From positions 1 to 10,593 of the forward strand of contig CAYFNI010000080.1 of the NCBI GenBank assembly GCA_964344495.1: a DNA stretch of 10,593 nt, given 5' to 3'. Positions 1 through 6,159 of this stretch are shown in pieces. The translations under genes and the position numbers were made by a program. The stretch is from UBA6136 sp964344495. GTDB lineage: Bacteria > Pseudomonadota > Gammaproteobacteria > Methylococcales > Methylococcaceae. The notes under the pieces were generated by a model. That model was not told where the DNA came from. It searched no databases and saw only the letters and a program-made list of their open reading frames with translations. The stretch's first letter is position 1. Every line of letters begins with the position of its first letter.

Positions 1-261
1 AGCTTCTATCCGCCGCCCAAGGTGACGTCTGCCATTGTCCGTCTGGTGCCGCATGAGCGGCCGCCGGTGGCGGTCGATCCGGCTCGCTTGGGGCGGGTGG
101 TGGGCGCGGCCTTTTCGCAGCGCCGCAAGACGGTGCGGAATTCGCTCAAGAGTTTGTTCGCGGAGGGCGATCTGCTGGCGGCGGGCGTTGACCCGAATGC
201 CCGGGCCGAGACGCTGGCCTTGGAGGATTTCGCCCGTTTGGCCAGCCAGTTGCCGCAGTAA
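1..261 (+). CDS. rsmA: 16S rRNA dimethyladenosine transferase RsmA (KsgA), C-terminal part
   Basis: This is the last 86 residues of RsmA, which dimethylates two adjacent adenines in the 3'-terminal hairpin of 16S rRNA late in 30S assembly. The frame is open from base 1, so the 5' part and the SAM-binding domain lie outside the window. Two family signatures are visible: the FYPPPKVTSAIVRL strand, close to the FHPAPKVDSAVVRL type in E. coli, and AFSQRRKTVRNSLKSLF at the start of the C-terminal helical domain. The ending (LALEDFARLASQL) is also typical of the family. In many gammaproteobacteria rsmA is followed by apaG and apaH on the same strand. Here it is followed by a convergent phosphoglucomutase gene, so that arrangement is absent. 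Identity is firm because the family motifs match; only the truncated length limits the call. Confidence 0.95.
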   Translation, partial: SFYPPPKVTSAIVRLVPHERPPVAVDPARLGRVVGAAFSQRRKTVRNSLKSLFAEGDLLAAGVDPNARAETLALEDFARLASQLPQ

Positions 262-315
262 TTCACGCCCATTCCCCCGAAGCGACCTTGGTCGATTCGG
301 GGGAATGGGCGTGAA
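262..315. terminator. Perfect 20-bp inverted repeat between convergent genes, probable bidirectional transcription end
   Basis: The arms at 262-281 and 296-315 are perfectly complementary (20 of 20). The 14-base centre can pair a further 5 bp (283-287 with 290-294). The repeat starts directly after the rsmA stop codon and ends 9 bases before the pgm stop codon, so it lies in both 3' ends. Neither side has a T tract, so it does not fit the classic rho-independent form. It may end transcription in both directions, block 3' exonucleases, or stop antisense read-through. The structure is certain; the role is inferred. Confidence 0.6.
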
Positions 316-324
316 GGCAGGGTG

Positions 325-1959
325 TCAGGTAATGACCGTCGGTGCGGGCATGCCCGAGCGTTGCTTGATCTCGCCCAGTTGTTCGGCCAGGTCGATCAGG
401 TCTTTCAAGGCGTCCTGCGGATCCTGATCGTGCAAGTCCGGGTTGACTTCGTAGCGTTCCAGATAGATGCGCAGGGTCGCACCTTCGGTGCCGGTTCCGG
501 ACAGGCGGAATACCATGCGGGAGCCGTTTTCGAAGATGATCCGGATGCCTTGGTGCGGACTGACACTGCCGTCCACCGGGTCGGTGTAGCTGAAATCATC
601 GGCCATTCGGACCACATTACCACCAAAGCGCTGCCCAACCAGACCGGCCAGCTGGGCGCGTAAATGCGACATGATGCCGTCGCCGATGACAGCCGACATG
701 CCTTCATAGTCGTGTCGCGAATAGTAATCGCGTCCGAATGTGCGCCAGTGTTCCCGCACGATCTCGGCTACGGACTGGCGCCGCACGGCCAGGAGATTCA
801 GCCAGGCCAGTACCGCCCAGAGGCCGTCCTTCTCCCGTACATGGTCGGAACCGGTGCCGAAGCTTTCTTCACCGCACAGGGTGATGCGACCGGCGTCGAG
901 GAGGTTGCCGAAGAACTTCCAGCCGGTCGGCGTTTCGTAGCAATCGATCTTCAGTGCCTTGGCGACTCGATCCACAGCCTGACTGGTCGGCATGGACCGG
1001 GCGACACCCTTGAGGCCGTCACGGTATGCCGGCAGCCGATGCAGGTTGGCAGCCAGGACGGCCAGGCTGTCACTGGGGGTGACGAAGAAATGATCGCCCA
1101 TGATCATGTTGCGATCGCCATCGCCATCCGATGCCGCGCCCAGCGCCGGTGCGTCGCTGGCGTACATCCGCTCGGCCAGTTCGTGGGCATGAACCAGGTT
1201 GGGGTCCGGATGTCCGCCACCAAAATTCTCCTGAGGGACGGCGTTCATGACGGAATCGGGCCTTGCACCGAGTCGCTCGACCAGAATGCGGGTCGCATAG
1301 GGACCGGTAATGGCATGCATGGCATCGAAGCAGATCGAGAGATCGCCCGATTGCAGAGCCGAGCCGATCAGGTCGAAGTCGAAGATCCGCTCCATCAGCG
1401 CGGCGTAGTCGGCGACCGGATCGACCACCTGTACCGTGAGGTCGCCCAGTTTGAATTCCCCCAGCGTGTCGAGATCCAGGTCCGCGCAGTCGGCTATCCG
1501 GAATGCCTCAATTGCCAGAGTACGTGCGTAGATGGCATCGGTGAGCGACTCGGGTGCGGGTCCGCCGTTGGCGGCATTGAACTTGATGCCGAAATCTTCG
1601 TCCGGTCCGCCCGGATTGTGGCTGGCGGACAGCACAAAACCTCCGTCGGCGCCATATTGTCTGATCAGGCAGGAGGCGGCGGGGGTCGACAGCAGGCCCC
1701 CGCGTCCTACCAGCAGTCGCCCGACCCCATTGGCCGCAGCCATCTTGATGATGATCTGTGCCGCCTGCCGGTTGTAGTATCGGCCATCGCCACCCAGCAC
1801 CAGGGTGATGCCCTGCGTGTTGCCGATGGAGTCCAGAACGGACTGAACGAAGTTCTCAAGGTAATGTGGCTGCAGGACGACCTTGACTTTCTTGCGCAGG
1901 CCCGAAGTTCCGGGCTTCTGGTCTTTGAAAGGCTGGGTGCTGATGGTTTTGATGTGCAT
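325..1959 (-). CDS. pgm: Phosphoglucomutase, alpha-D-glucose-phosphate specific, PGM1-type
   Basis: This 544-residue enzyme interconverts glucose 1-phosphate and glucose 6-phosphate in the cytoplasm, feeding glycogen, nucleotide-sugar and surface-polysaccharide synthesis. All four phosphohexomutase active-site loops are present. They are the phosphoserine loop SASHNPGG (catalytic Ser113), the metal loop SDGDGDR (Asp278, 280, 282), the sugar loop CGEESFGTGSDH (363-373) and the phosphate-binding loop RLSGTGTEG (485-493). The N-terminus (MHIKTISTQPFKDQKPGTSG) and the length match the eukaryote-like PGM1 type found in some bacteria, not the E. coli Pgm type. The frame stays open 47 codons further upstream, to 2100. 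I chose the ATG at 1959 because it matches the family N-terminus and the extra residues look unrelated. The Shine-Dalgarno is weak. The gene is monocistronic here, divergent from the lipoprotein gene and convergent with rsmA. Confidence 0.95.
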   Translation of the reverse strand: MHIKTISTQPFKDQKPGTSGLRKKVKVVLQPHYLENFVQSVLDSIGNTQGITLVLGGDGRYYNRQAAQIIIKMAAANGVGRLLVGRGGLLSTPAASCLIRQYGADGGFVLSASHNPGGPDEDFGIKFNAANGGPAPESLTDAIYARTLAIEAFRIADCADLDLDTLGEFKLGDLTVQVVDPVADYAALMERIFDFDLIGSALQSGDLSICFDAMHAITGPYATRILVERLGARPDSVMNAVPQENFGGGHPDPNLVHAHELAERMYASDAPALGAASDGDGDRNMIMGDHFFVTPSDSLAVLAANLHRLPAYRDGLKGVARSMPTSQAVDRVAKALKIDCYETPTGWKFFGNLLDAGRITLCGEESFGTGSDHVREKDGLWAVLAWLNLLAVRRQSVAEIVREHWRTFGRDYYSRHDYEGMSAVIGDGIMSHLRAQLAGLVGQRFGGNVVRMADDFSYTDPVDGSVSPHQGIRIIFENGSRMVFRLSGTGTEGATLRIYLERYEVNPDLHDQDPQDALKDLIDLAEQLGEIKQRSGMPAPTVIT

Positions 1960-1992
1960 GGAAGACTCACGGTCAAACAAAAATCCGCGTGC

Positions 1993-2023
1993 ATTGTACT
2001 GAATTCGCGGCGCGGCCATGCAA
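1993..2023 (-). promoter_or_regulatory. Candidate sigma-70 promoter for pgm
   Basis: On the minus strand, TTGCAT (2023-2018) and TACAAT (1998-1993, five of six matches to the -10 consensus) lie upstream of the pgm ATG at 1959. The 19-bp spacer is longer than ideal. Transcription would start near 1986 and give a leader of about 27 bases. This is a pattern match only. An exact TTGACA also occurs on the minus strand at 2122-2117, but no good -10 follows it at the right distance. Confidence 0.35.
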
Positions 2024-2254
2024 TGACGGTTTCGGGTGTCCGTAATATTTCGGGGTAGGTTGAAATGACTCGAAACGATCCTCGGAAGAGGATTCGTCAA
2101 AACACCGACTTACTGGTGTCAACGCAACAGATAGTGTAAAAATAGTACTGGAAAATTTGCCTGATTCGCGGCAAACTAATTCCTGAGCGGCATTTGCGCG
2201 ATTTCTGTGAGGTAATCGGTGTGAATGCTTTCTTAAAACGATCCCATGAATAAG

Positions 2255-2260
2255 AAGGAA
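2255..2260 (+). promoter_or_regulatory. Ribosome binding site of the lipoprotein gene
   Basis: AAGGAA at 2255-2260 ends 7 bases before the ATG at 2268 and 10 bases before a second in-frame ATG at 2271. The spacing suits either start slightly differently, and the signal sequence works from both, so the first or second Met may be used. Confidence 0.65.
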
Positions 2261-2267
2261 ACTGAAC

Positions 2268-2525
2268 ATGATGAATGCAACCAAGCTGTCCATCGTTCTC
2301 CTGTCTGCTGGCCTGACCGTTGGTTGCGCCAGCAAAAGCGACCTGGCTGCTCTGCAGACCCAGGTTGATGGCCTGAAGGCTGAAATCTCTTCTGTCAAGA
2401 GCACCGCTGACGAAGCACTGTCTGCTGCTACCAGCGCTGACGCTGCTGCTCGCCGTGCTGCTGCTGCTGCTGAAGAAGTTAACGCCAAGCTGGATCGTGG
2501 CTTCCGCAAGGGCGCCATGAAGTAA
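2268..2525 (+). CDS. Small outer-membrane lipoprotein, OprI/Lpp-like alanine-zipper protein
   Basis: This 85-residue precursor has a lipoprotein signal peptide (K6, a hydrophobic core at 7-18, then LTVGC with lipidated Cys20). Thr17 at the -3 position is not the usual Leu, but Pseudomonas OprI also departs there. The mature protein has 66 residues, close to OprI and a little longer than E. coli Lpp. A regular 3-4 hydrophobic spacing runs from Leu29 to Leu75 (29, 33, 36, 40, 43, 47, 50, 54, 57, 61, 64, 68, 71, 75). The seven positions 47-68 are all Ala, which is an alanine-zipper trimer-type coiled coil. The last residue is Lys, so it could link covalently to peptidoglycan as Lpp does. Ala codons are mostly GCT, unlike the GCC/GCG-rich neighbours, which suggests very high expression. 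Two starts (ATGATG) are possible. It is probably the organism's abundant murein lipoprotein. Confidence 0.85.
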   Translation: MMNATKLSIVLLSAGLTVGCASKSDLAALQTQVDGLKAEISSVKSTADEALSAATSADAAARRAAAAAEEVNAKLDRGFRKGAMK

Positions 2526-2548
2526 GCTTCTCGCTTCAGCGAAAGCTT
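2524..2548 (+). other. 3' untranslated hairpin preceding the lipoprotein terminator
   Basis: AAGCTT (2524-2529) with TCGC (2531-2534) pairs with GCGA (2539-2542) and AAGCTT (2543-2548). This forms a 10-bp stem with one bulged C and a TTCA loop. It overlaps the last base pairs of the stop codon and lies just before the terminator. Tandem 3' hairpins on an abundant lipoprotein mRNA would fit mRNA stabilisation. The structure is seen; the role is inferred. Confidence 0.45.
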
Positions 2549-2552
2549 CCGG

Positions 2553-2585
2553 AAAACCCGGCGGTTCACTCCGCCGGGTTTTTTT
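2553..2585. terminator. Strong rho-independent terminator shared by the lipoprotein gene and ccmABC
   Basis: The stem at 2553-2564 and 2571-2582 is 12 bp long (AAAACCCGGCGG with its complement), has a 6-base loop, and runs into seven Ts at 2579-2585. On the plus strand this is a textbook intrinsic terminator. Read on the minus strand, the same stem is followed by TTTT, so it probably also ends the ccm transcript, which stops at 2629. Confidence 0.92.
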
Positions 2586-2628
2586 ATGCCCGTGGAAAGG
2601 TGGCTGCCCCTTGGCTCTGGACAGGGTA

Positions 2629-3381
2629 TTAGCGGCGGGGCAAAAGGAGCTCTTTCACCCAGTCGCTTCGACGCTCGCGATCCAGCAACTCCACCCGGGC
2701 GCGGATCAAGACCACGGTGAAATAGTAGAACTGAAAGGCAGCGGCCATCAGCAGCAGCGGGATCAACATGCTCAGGTGAATCGAAGGCTTGTCGAACTTG
2801 GTGACAGTGGGGCCCTGATGGAGGGTGTTCCACCACTCCACCGAGTAATGAATGATCGGAATGTTGACCACACCGACCAGAATCAACACCGAGCCGGCAC
2901 GGGCGGCCGTGCGTGAGTCTTCGATTGCCGAGACCAGCGCAATGTACCCCATGTATAGAAACAGCAGGATCAATTCCGAGGTCAAACGGGCATCCCAAAC
3001 CCACCAGGCACCCCACATAGGTTTACCCCACAGCGAGCCGGTGGCCAGCGCCAGAAAGGTGAACGAGGCGCCGAGCGCCGCCGAACTGCGGGCCAGGATC
3101 TCGGCCAGCTTCATATTCCAGATCAGATAGATGGCGCTCAATACGGCCATGAAGGCGTAGATGAACAGCGACATCCACGCGCTCGGGACATGCACGAAGA
3201 TGATCCGATAGCTCTGTCCTTGCTGGTAATCCGGCGGTGCGACAAATAGACCCAGGTACAACCCGGCCAGCAAGAGGAGGCCCGTGATGCCCGCCAGCCA
3301 GGGCAGAAAAACCCGGCTGATCCGGTAAAAGTGCTTGGGTGAGGCCAGCTTATGAAAAAACAGGGTCAGTGTGTTCCACAT
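2629..3381 (-). CDS. ccmC: Heme exporter/heme lyase membrane protein CcmC
   Basis: CcmC belongs to system I cytochrome c maturation. It binds heme at the periplasmic face and loads it onto CcmE. The 250-residue protein (about 245 in E. coli) has six predicted membrane segments. The tryptophan-rich heme-handling motif WGKPMWGAWWVWD lies at 118-130. The two conserved periplasmic histidines are His64 (in RIIFVHVPSAW) and His188 (in WWNTLHQG), the counterparts of E. coli His60 and His184. It is the third gene of a ccmABC unit, 4 bases downstream of ccmB, so translational coupling is likely. No ccmD follows: only about 40 bases separate its stop from the terminator. The usual downstream genes ccmD to ccmH must therefore be elsewhere. 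The identification is firm. Confidence 0.97.
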   Translation of the reverse strand: MWNTLTLFFHKLASPKHFYRISRVFLPWLAGITGLLLLAGLYLGLFVAPPDYQQGQSYRIIFVHVPSAWMSLFIYAFMAVLSAIYLIWNMKLAEILARSSAALGASFTFLALATGSLWGKPMWGAWWVWDARLTSELILLFLYMGYIALVSAIEDSRTAARAGSVLILVGVVNIPIIHYSVEWWNTLHQGPTVTKFDKPSIHLSMLIPLLLMAAAFQFYYFTVVLIRARVELLDRERRSDWVKELLLPRR

Positions 3382-3385
3382 GATG

Positions 3386-4060
3386 TCAACTCAGGCTGAT
3401 GCGAAGGGCCGCCGCCGTGGCGAACGGAGTCAGGGTCAGGGCCAGTACCAGCAGGGCGGCCAGAAAATACAGCTGGCCCTCAATGGGCAGCCCGGCCATC
3501 GAGGCGGTGACGGCCTGGGTCGCGAAAATCAGGATCGGGATGTACAGCGGAAGGACCAGCAGCGTCAGCAACACACCCCCCCGCCGCAGGCCCACGGTCA
3601 AGGCCACGCCGATGGAGCCGATCAGACTCAGCAAGGGTGTGCCGATCAGCAGCGTCAGTTCGAGCACCCGCGTTGCATCCGCCGGCAGCGCCAGCAACAG
3701 CGCCAGCACCGGTGCCATAAGCAACATCGGCAAGCCGCTGACCAGCCAGTGGGCGAATACTTTGCCGAGTACCAGCACGGCCAGAGGCTGAGGGCTCAGG
3801 GCCATCTGCTCCAGCGCGCCGTCATCAAAATCGGAACGGAACATGCTCTCCAGAGAGAACAGCGCTGCCAGCAGAGCGGCGATCCAGATGACGCCCGGCG
3901 CCAGAGTTCTGAGCAGACTTTCGTCAGGACTGACGCCCAGGGGGAACAGCGTCACCACCAGCATGAAAAACAGCAAGGGGTTGATCAGTTCCCCGCGATG
4001 TCGGTAAGCCAGCAACACGTCGCGCTGGATCAGGGTCAGGAATGCGATGACGGTGGACAT
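3386..4060 (-). CDS. ccmB: Heme exporter permease subunit CcmB
   Basis: This 224-residue integral membrane protein is the permease partner of the CcmA ATPase. Together with CcmC they release holo-CcmE during cytochrome c maturation. About six hydrophobic segments are visible. The family regions are clear: an N-terminal RDVLLAYRHRGELINPLLFF, the segment LAPGVIWIAALLAALFSLESMF, and the cytoplasmic FDDGALEQMALSPQPL, all matching CcmB. The size is close to the E. coli protein (220). Its ATG overlaps the ccmA stop as TGATG, sharing one base, so it is almost certainly translated by coupling to ccmA. It ends 4 bases before ccmC. Confidence 0.97.
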   Translation of the reverse strand: MSTVIAFLTLIQRDVLLAYRHRGELINPLLFFMLVVTLFPLGVSPDESLLRTLAPGVIWIAALLAALFSLESMFRSDFDDGALEQMALSPQPLAVLVLGKVFAHWLVSGLPMLLMAPVLALLLALPADATRVLELTLLIGTPLLSLIGSIGVALTVGLRRGGVLLTLLVLPLYIPILIFATQAVTASMAGLPIEGQLYFLAALLVLALTLTPFATAAALRISLS

Positions 4061-4689
4061 CAGGAGAGCGACAGGGTGCGCAGGTGAGGGCCGAGTTGCA
4101 CGGCTTGATGCGAGGTCATCAGCAGCATGCCCCCGGCCTGGAGGTGGGCTTCCGCCAGCCGCTCAAGCTGGGCGACGCCCGGGCCGTCCAAGGCTGTCAA
4201 GGGCTCATCAAGAATCCACAGTTCGGCCTCCAGTAGCAGCAGTCGCGCCAGTGCCACCCGTTGCCGTTGACCGGCCGACAAGGCCCGCACCGGCAAGTCG
4301 GCACGTTCGGACAGGTCGAACCCCGCCAGGGCGGCCATCAGCCGATTATCATCCAGGCGGAGGCCCTGCAAACCGAGTGAGGCCTTCAGGTTTTCCCGCA
4401 CGGACAACTCCGCCTTGAGGCCCAGATGGTGCCCCAGATACCCGAGTTGGGCCTGAAAGGCGGAACGCTGCCGCTCCAGCGGTTGGCCACGCCAATAAAT
4501 TTCGCCCTCATCCGCCAGCATCAGTCCGGCCACGATGCGCAGCAGGCTGGTCTTGCCGCTGCCATTGGCCCCCATGACGTGCAGCGCTTCGCCGACCGAG
4601 AGGCTGAAGTCGAGTTGCTCGAAGAGGACGGATTCGCCGCGCAGACACGTCAGGCCGCGCACTTCGAGTGAGGGGCGGGGGACGGTCAT
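4060..4689 (-). CDS. ccmA: Heme exporter ATP-binding protein CcmA
   Basis: This 209-residue ABC ATPase (E. coli CcmA has 207) energises the CcmBC membrane complex on the cytoplasmic side. The motifs are Walker A GANGSGKT (40-47), signature LSAGQ (137-141), Walker B LWILDEP (157-163), D-loop ALD (166-168) and switch histidine His194. The Q-loop position that is Gln in E. coli (GHQPG) is His88 here (GHHLG). CcmA proteins vary at this site, so activity is not excluded. The frame extends upstream to 5001 inside the opposing aminopeptidase gene. I chose the ATG at 4689 because it gives the family length and N-terminus; it has no clear Shine-Dalgarno. It is the first gene of ccmABC, with a candidate extended -10 promoter just upstream. 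Confidence 0.95.
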   Translation of the reverse strand: MTVPRPSLEVRGLTCLRGESVLFEQLDFSLSVGEALHVMGANGSGKTSLLRIVAGLMLADEGEIYWRGQPLERQRSAFQAQLGYLGHHLGLKAELSVRENLKASLGLQGLRLDDNRLMAALAGFDLSERADLPVRALSAGQRQRVALARLLLLEAELWILDEPLTALDGPGVAQLERLAEAHLQAGGMLLMTSHQAVQLGPHLRTLSLS

Positions 4690-4726
4690 GCGGACGGTAT
4701 GGCGTAAGCGGACATCATGGGCGCGA

Positions 4727-4735
4727 ATTATCGCA
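4727..4735 (-). promoter_or_regulatory. Candidate extended -10 promoter for ccmABC
   Basis: TGCGATAAT on the minus strand (4735-4727) is an extended -10 element (TG, one base, then GATAAT with five of six matches). No good -35 sits 17 bp upstream, which extended -10 promoters tolerate. Transcription would start near 4720, leaving a leader of about 30 bases to the ccmA ATG. This is a pattern match only. Confidence 0.42.
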
Positions 4736-4830
4736 GAATTGGCGGTGAGACAGGCCCAAGGCGTCTCGCAAGGCCGGATGAATCGGCTACCATTGGCCAT
4801 CGCCCACTTCTGCTGGATCCCCGAATACCC

Positions 4831-6147
4831 ATGGACATTTCCACCGACCAACGCCGTCACGCGCAGGATTTGCTCGACTTCATCGATCAGAGTCCGAGTC
4901 CCTGGCATGCCGTTGACACCCTGGCGCAGCGCTTGCGCACCGAAGGTTTCAGCGAACTGGACGAGCGCGAAGACTGGGCCCTGCGGCCAGGTGTCCGGCA
5001 TTTCGTCATTCGGGGCGGCTCATCGCTGATCGCCTTTCGGGTGGGCGAAACCAGTCCGGCCAAAGGCGGCTTTCGGCTGATCGGGGCGCATACCGACTCA
5101 CCCGGATTGCGGCTCAAGCCGCAGGGGGCGCATGGCGCCGAACTCCTGCGCCTGGGGGTGGATGTCTACGGTGGGCCGCTCCTGGCCACGTTCGCTGACC
5201 GCGATCTCAGTCTGGCCGGGCGTGTCTGCCTGCGTGGCCGTGCCGGCATCGAACAGCGGCTGATCCGCTTCGACCGGCCGCTGCTGCGCTTGCCGAATCT
5301 GGCCATTCACATGAACCGCAAGGTCAACGATGAGGGGTTGAAGTTCAACAAGCAGACGGAGTTGCCGCTGATCATCGGGGCGATCCAGGCCAGTCTGGGA
5401 GCGCAGGAGCGCTTTCGTGAGTGGCTGGCGCGGCAGGCCGATTGCGCGGTCGACGATCTGCTCAGCTTCGAGTTGAATGTCTACGATACCCAGAAGGGTG
5501 CTTTCTGGGGTGCCGAGGGGGAGTTTCTGGCCGATAGCCAAATCGACAATTTGTCATCCTGTCATGCCGGCCTGATCGCGCTGATGGGGGCGTCCACGGC
5601 GGTTCCACAGACGCAGGTGGCCGCCTTCTTCGATCATGAGGAAATCGGCAGCGAGAGCCACAAGGGGGCCGATGGCAGTTTTCTGGGGGATGTGCTTGAG
5701 CGACTCGCGGTCGGGTTGGGGGATGACCGAAATGGTTTCCGCCGGGGACTGGCTCGCAGCCTGATGGTCAGTGCCGATGCGGCGCACGCCTTCAACCCCA
5801 ACTTCCCGAATGCCTATGAACCGCTGCACAGCGTCCAGGTGAACGGTGGGCCGGCGGTCAAGATCAACGTCAATCAGCGCTACGCAACCGATGCCCCGAC
5901 CGAGGCCTTGTTCAAGGAGTTGTGTCGGCAGGCCGGGGTGCCGGGGCAGTTGTATGTCCACCGCAGCGATTTGGGATGTGGTTCGACCATCGGGCCGATG
6001 ACGGCGGCCCGCCTCGGGATCCCGACGCTGGATTGCGGAACGCCGATGTGGGCCATGCATAGCGTCCGCGAGAGCGCGGGCGTGCTCGATCAGGGCTGGT
6101 TTGCCGATCTGTTGAGGACGTTTCTTGCGACTACCGATCCCCTTTGA
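4831..6147 (+). CDS. M18 family aspartyl-type metalloaminopeptidase
   Basis: This 438-residue cytoplasmic zinc aminopeptidase belongs to family M18 (bacterial ApeB/PepC relatives of about 430 residues). It removes N-terminal residues, often acidic ones, from peptides. The two-metal site can be read off: His87 in GAHTDSPGLRLKP with Asp89, Asp239 in SQIDN, catalytic Glu270 and metal ligand Glu271 in FFDHEEIGS, Asp316 in SADAAHAFNPN, and His410 in MWAMHSVRE. The DLGCGSTIGPM segment (380-390) is also conserved. The frame is open from an ATG at 4717, but those 38 extra residues resemble nothing and overlap the ccm promoter region, so the ATG at 4831 is preferred. Its Shine-Dalgarno is weak. The gene stands alone, divergent from ccmA and ending 12 bases before the convergent DUF6524-like gene. 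It has no obvious functional tie to the respiratory genes around it. Confidence 0.95.
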   Translation: MDISTDQRRHAQDLLDFIDQSPSPWHAVDTLAQRLRTEGFSELDEREDWALRPGVRHFVIRGGSSLIAFRVGETSPAKGGFRLIGAHTDSPGLRLKPQGAHGAELLRLGVDVYGGPLLATFADRDLSLAGRVCLRGRAGIEQRLIRFDRPLLRLPNLAIHMNRKVNDEGLKFNKQTELPLIIGAIQASLGAQERFREWLARQADCAVDDLLSFELNVYDTQKGAFWGAEGEFLADSQIDNLSSCHAGLIALMGASTAVPQTQVAAFFDHEEIGSESHKGADGSFLGDVLERLAVGLGDDRNGFRRGLARSLMVSADAAHAFNPNFPNAYEPLHSVQVNGGPAVKINVNQRYATDAPTEALFKELCRQAGVPGQLYVHRSDLGCGSTIGPMTAARLGIPTLDCGTPMWAMHSVRESAGVLDQGWFADLLRTFLATTDPL

Positions 6148-6159
6148 GGGGCGCCTGGC

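Larger units (their letters stand above)
1960..2267. other. 308-bp divergent intergenic region between pgm and the lipoprotein gene
   Basis: There is no convincing gene here. The region is more A+T rich than its flanks, chiefly at 2131-2185. It holds the candidate pgm promoter (1993-2023); a small hairpin-forming repeat, ATCCTC (2078-2083) and GAGGAT (2088-2093) with a GGAA loop; and a dyad, TTTGCC (2156-2161) and GGCAAA (2170-2175), spaced by 8 bases. The dyad could be an operator or a leader structure. I could not find a convincing -35/-10 pair for the lipoprotein gene despite its apparent high expression, so its promoter may depend on an activator or another sigma factor. Confidence 0.6.

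Noticed and set aside
664..2058. A 464-codon open frame on the plus strand opposite pgm
   Set aside because: It is fully antisense to pgm, whose four active-site loops are intact, and its translation shows no recognisable domain. It is a high-GC shadow.
1960..2100. 47-codon N-terminal extension of phosphoglucomutase
   Set aside because: The family begins at the MHIKTIS residue. The extension has no similarity and would remove the pgm promoter region.
2095..2122. Exact TTGACA on the minus strand as a pgm -35 box
   Set aside because: No acceptable -10 hexamer follows at 16-18 bp; the TTGCAT/TACAAT pair closer to the gene is better.
1973..3016. A 347-codon open frame on the minus strand
   Set aside because: It crosses the pgm upstream region, the antisense of the lipoprotein gene, its terminator and part of ccmC in a different frame. 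Composition is arbitrary and no family is visible.
3371..4087. A 238-codon plus-strand frame very rich in Gln, His and Arg
   Set aside because: It is antisense to ccmB. The Gln-rich composition arises from reading hydrophobic Leu codons (CTG) on the opposite strand.
4717..4830. 38-codon N-terminal extension of the M18 aminopeptidase
   Set aside because: The extra residues are Arg-rich and unlike the family N-terminus, and they overlap the probable ccm promoter.
4690..5001. 104-codon N-terminal extension of CcmA
   Set aside because: It would run into the opposing aminopeptidase gene and exceed the family length; the ATG at 4689 fits CcmA.
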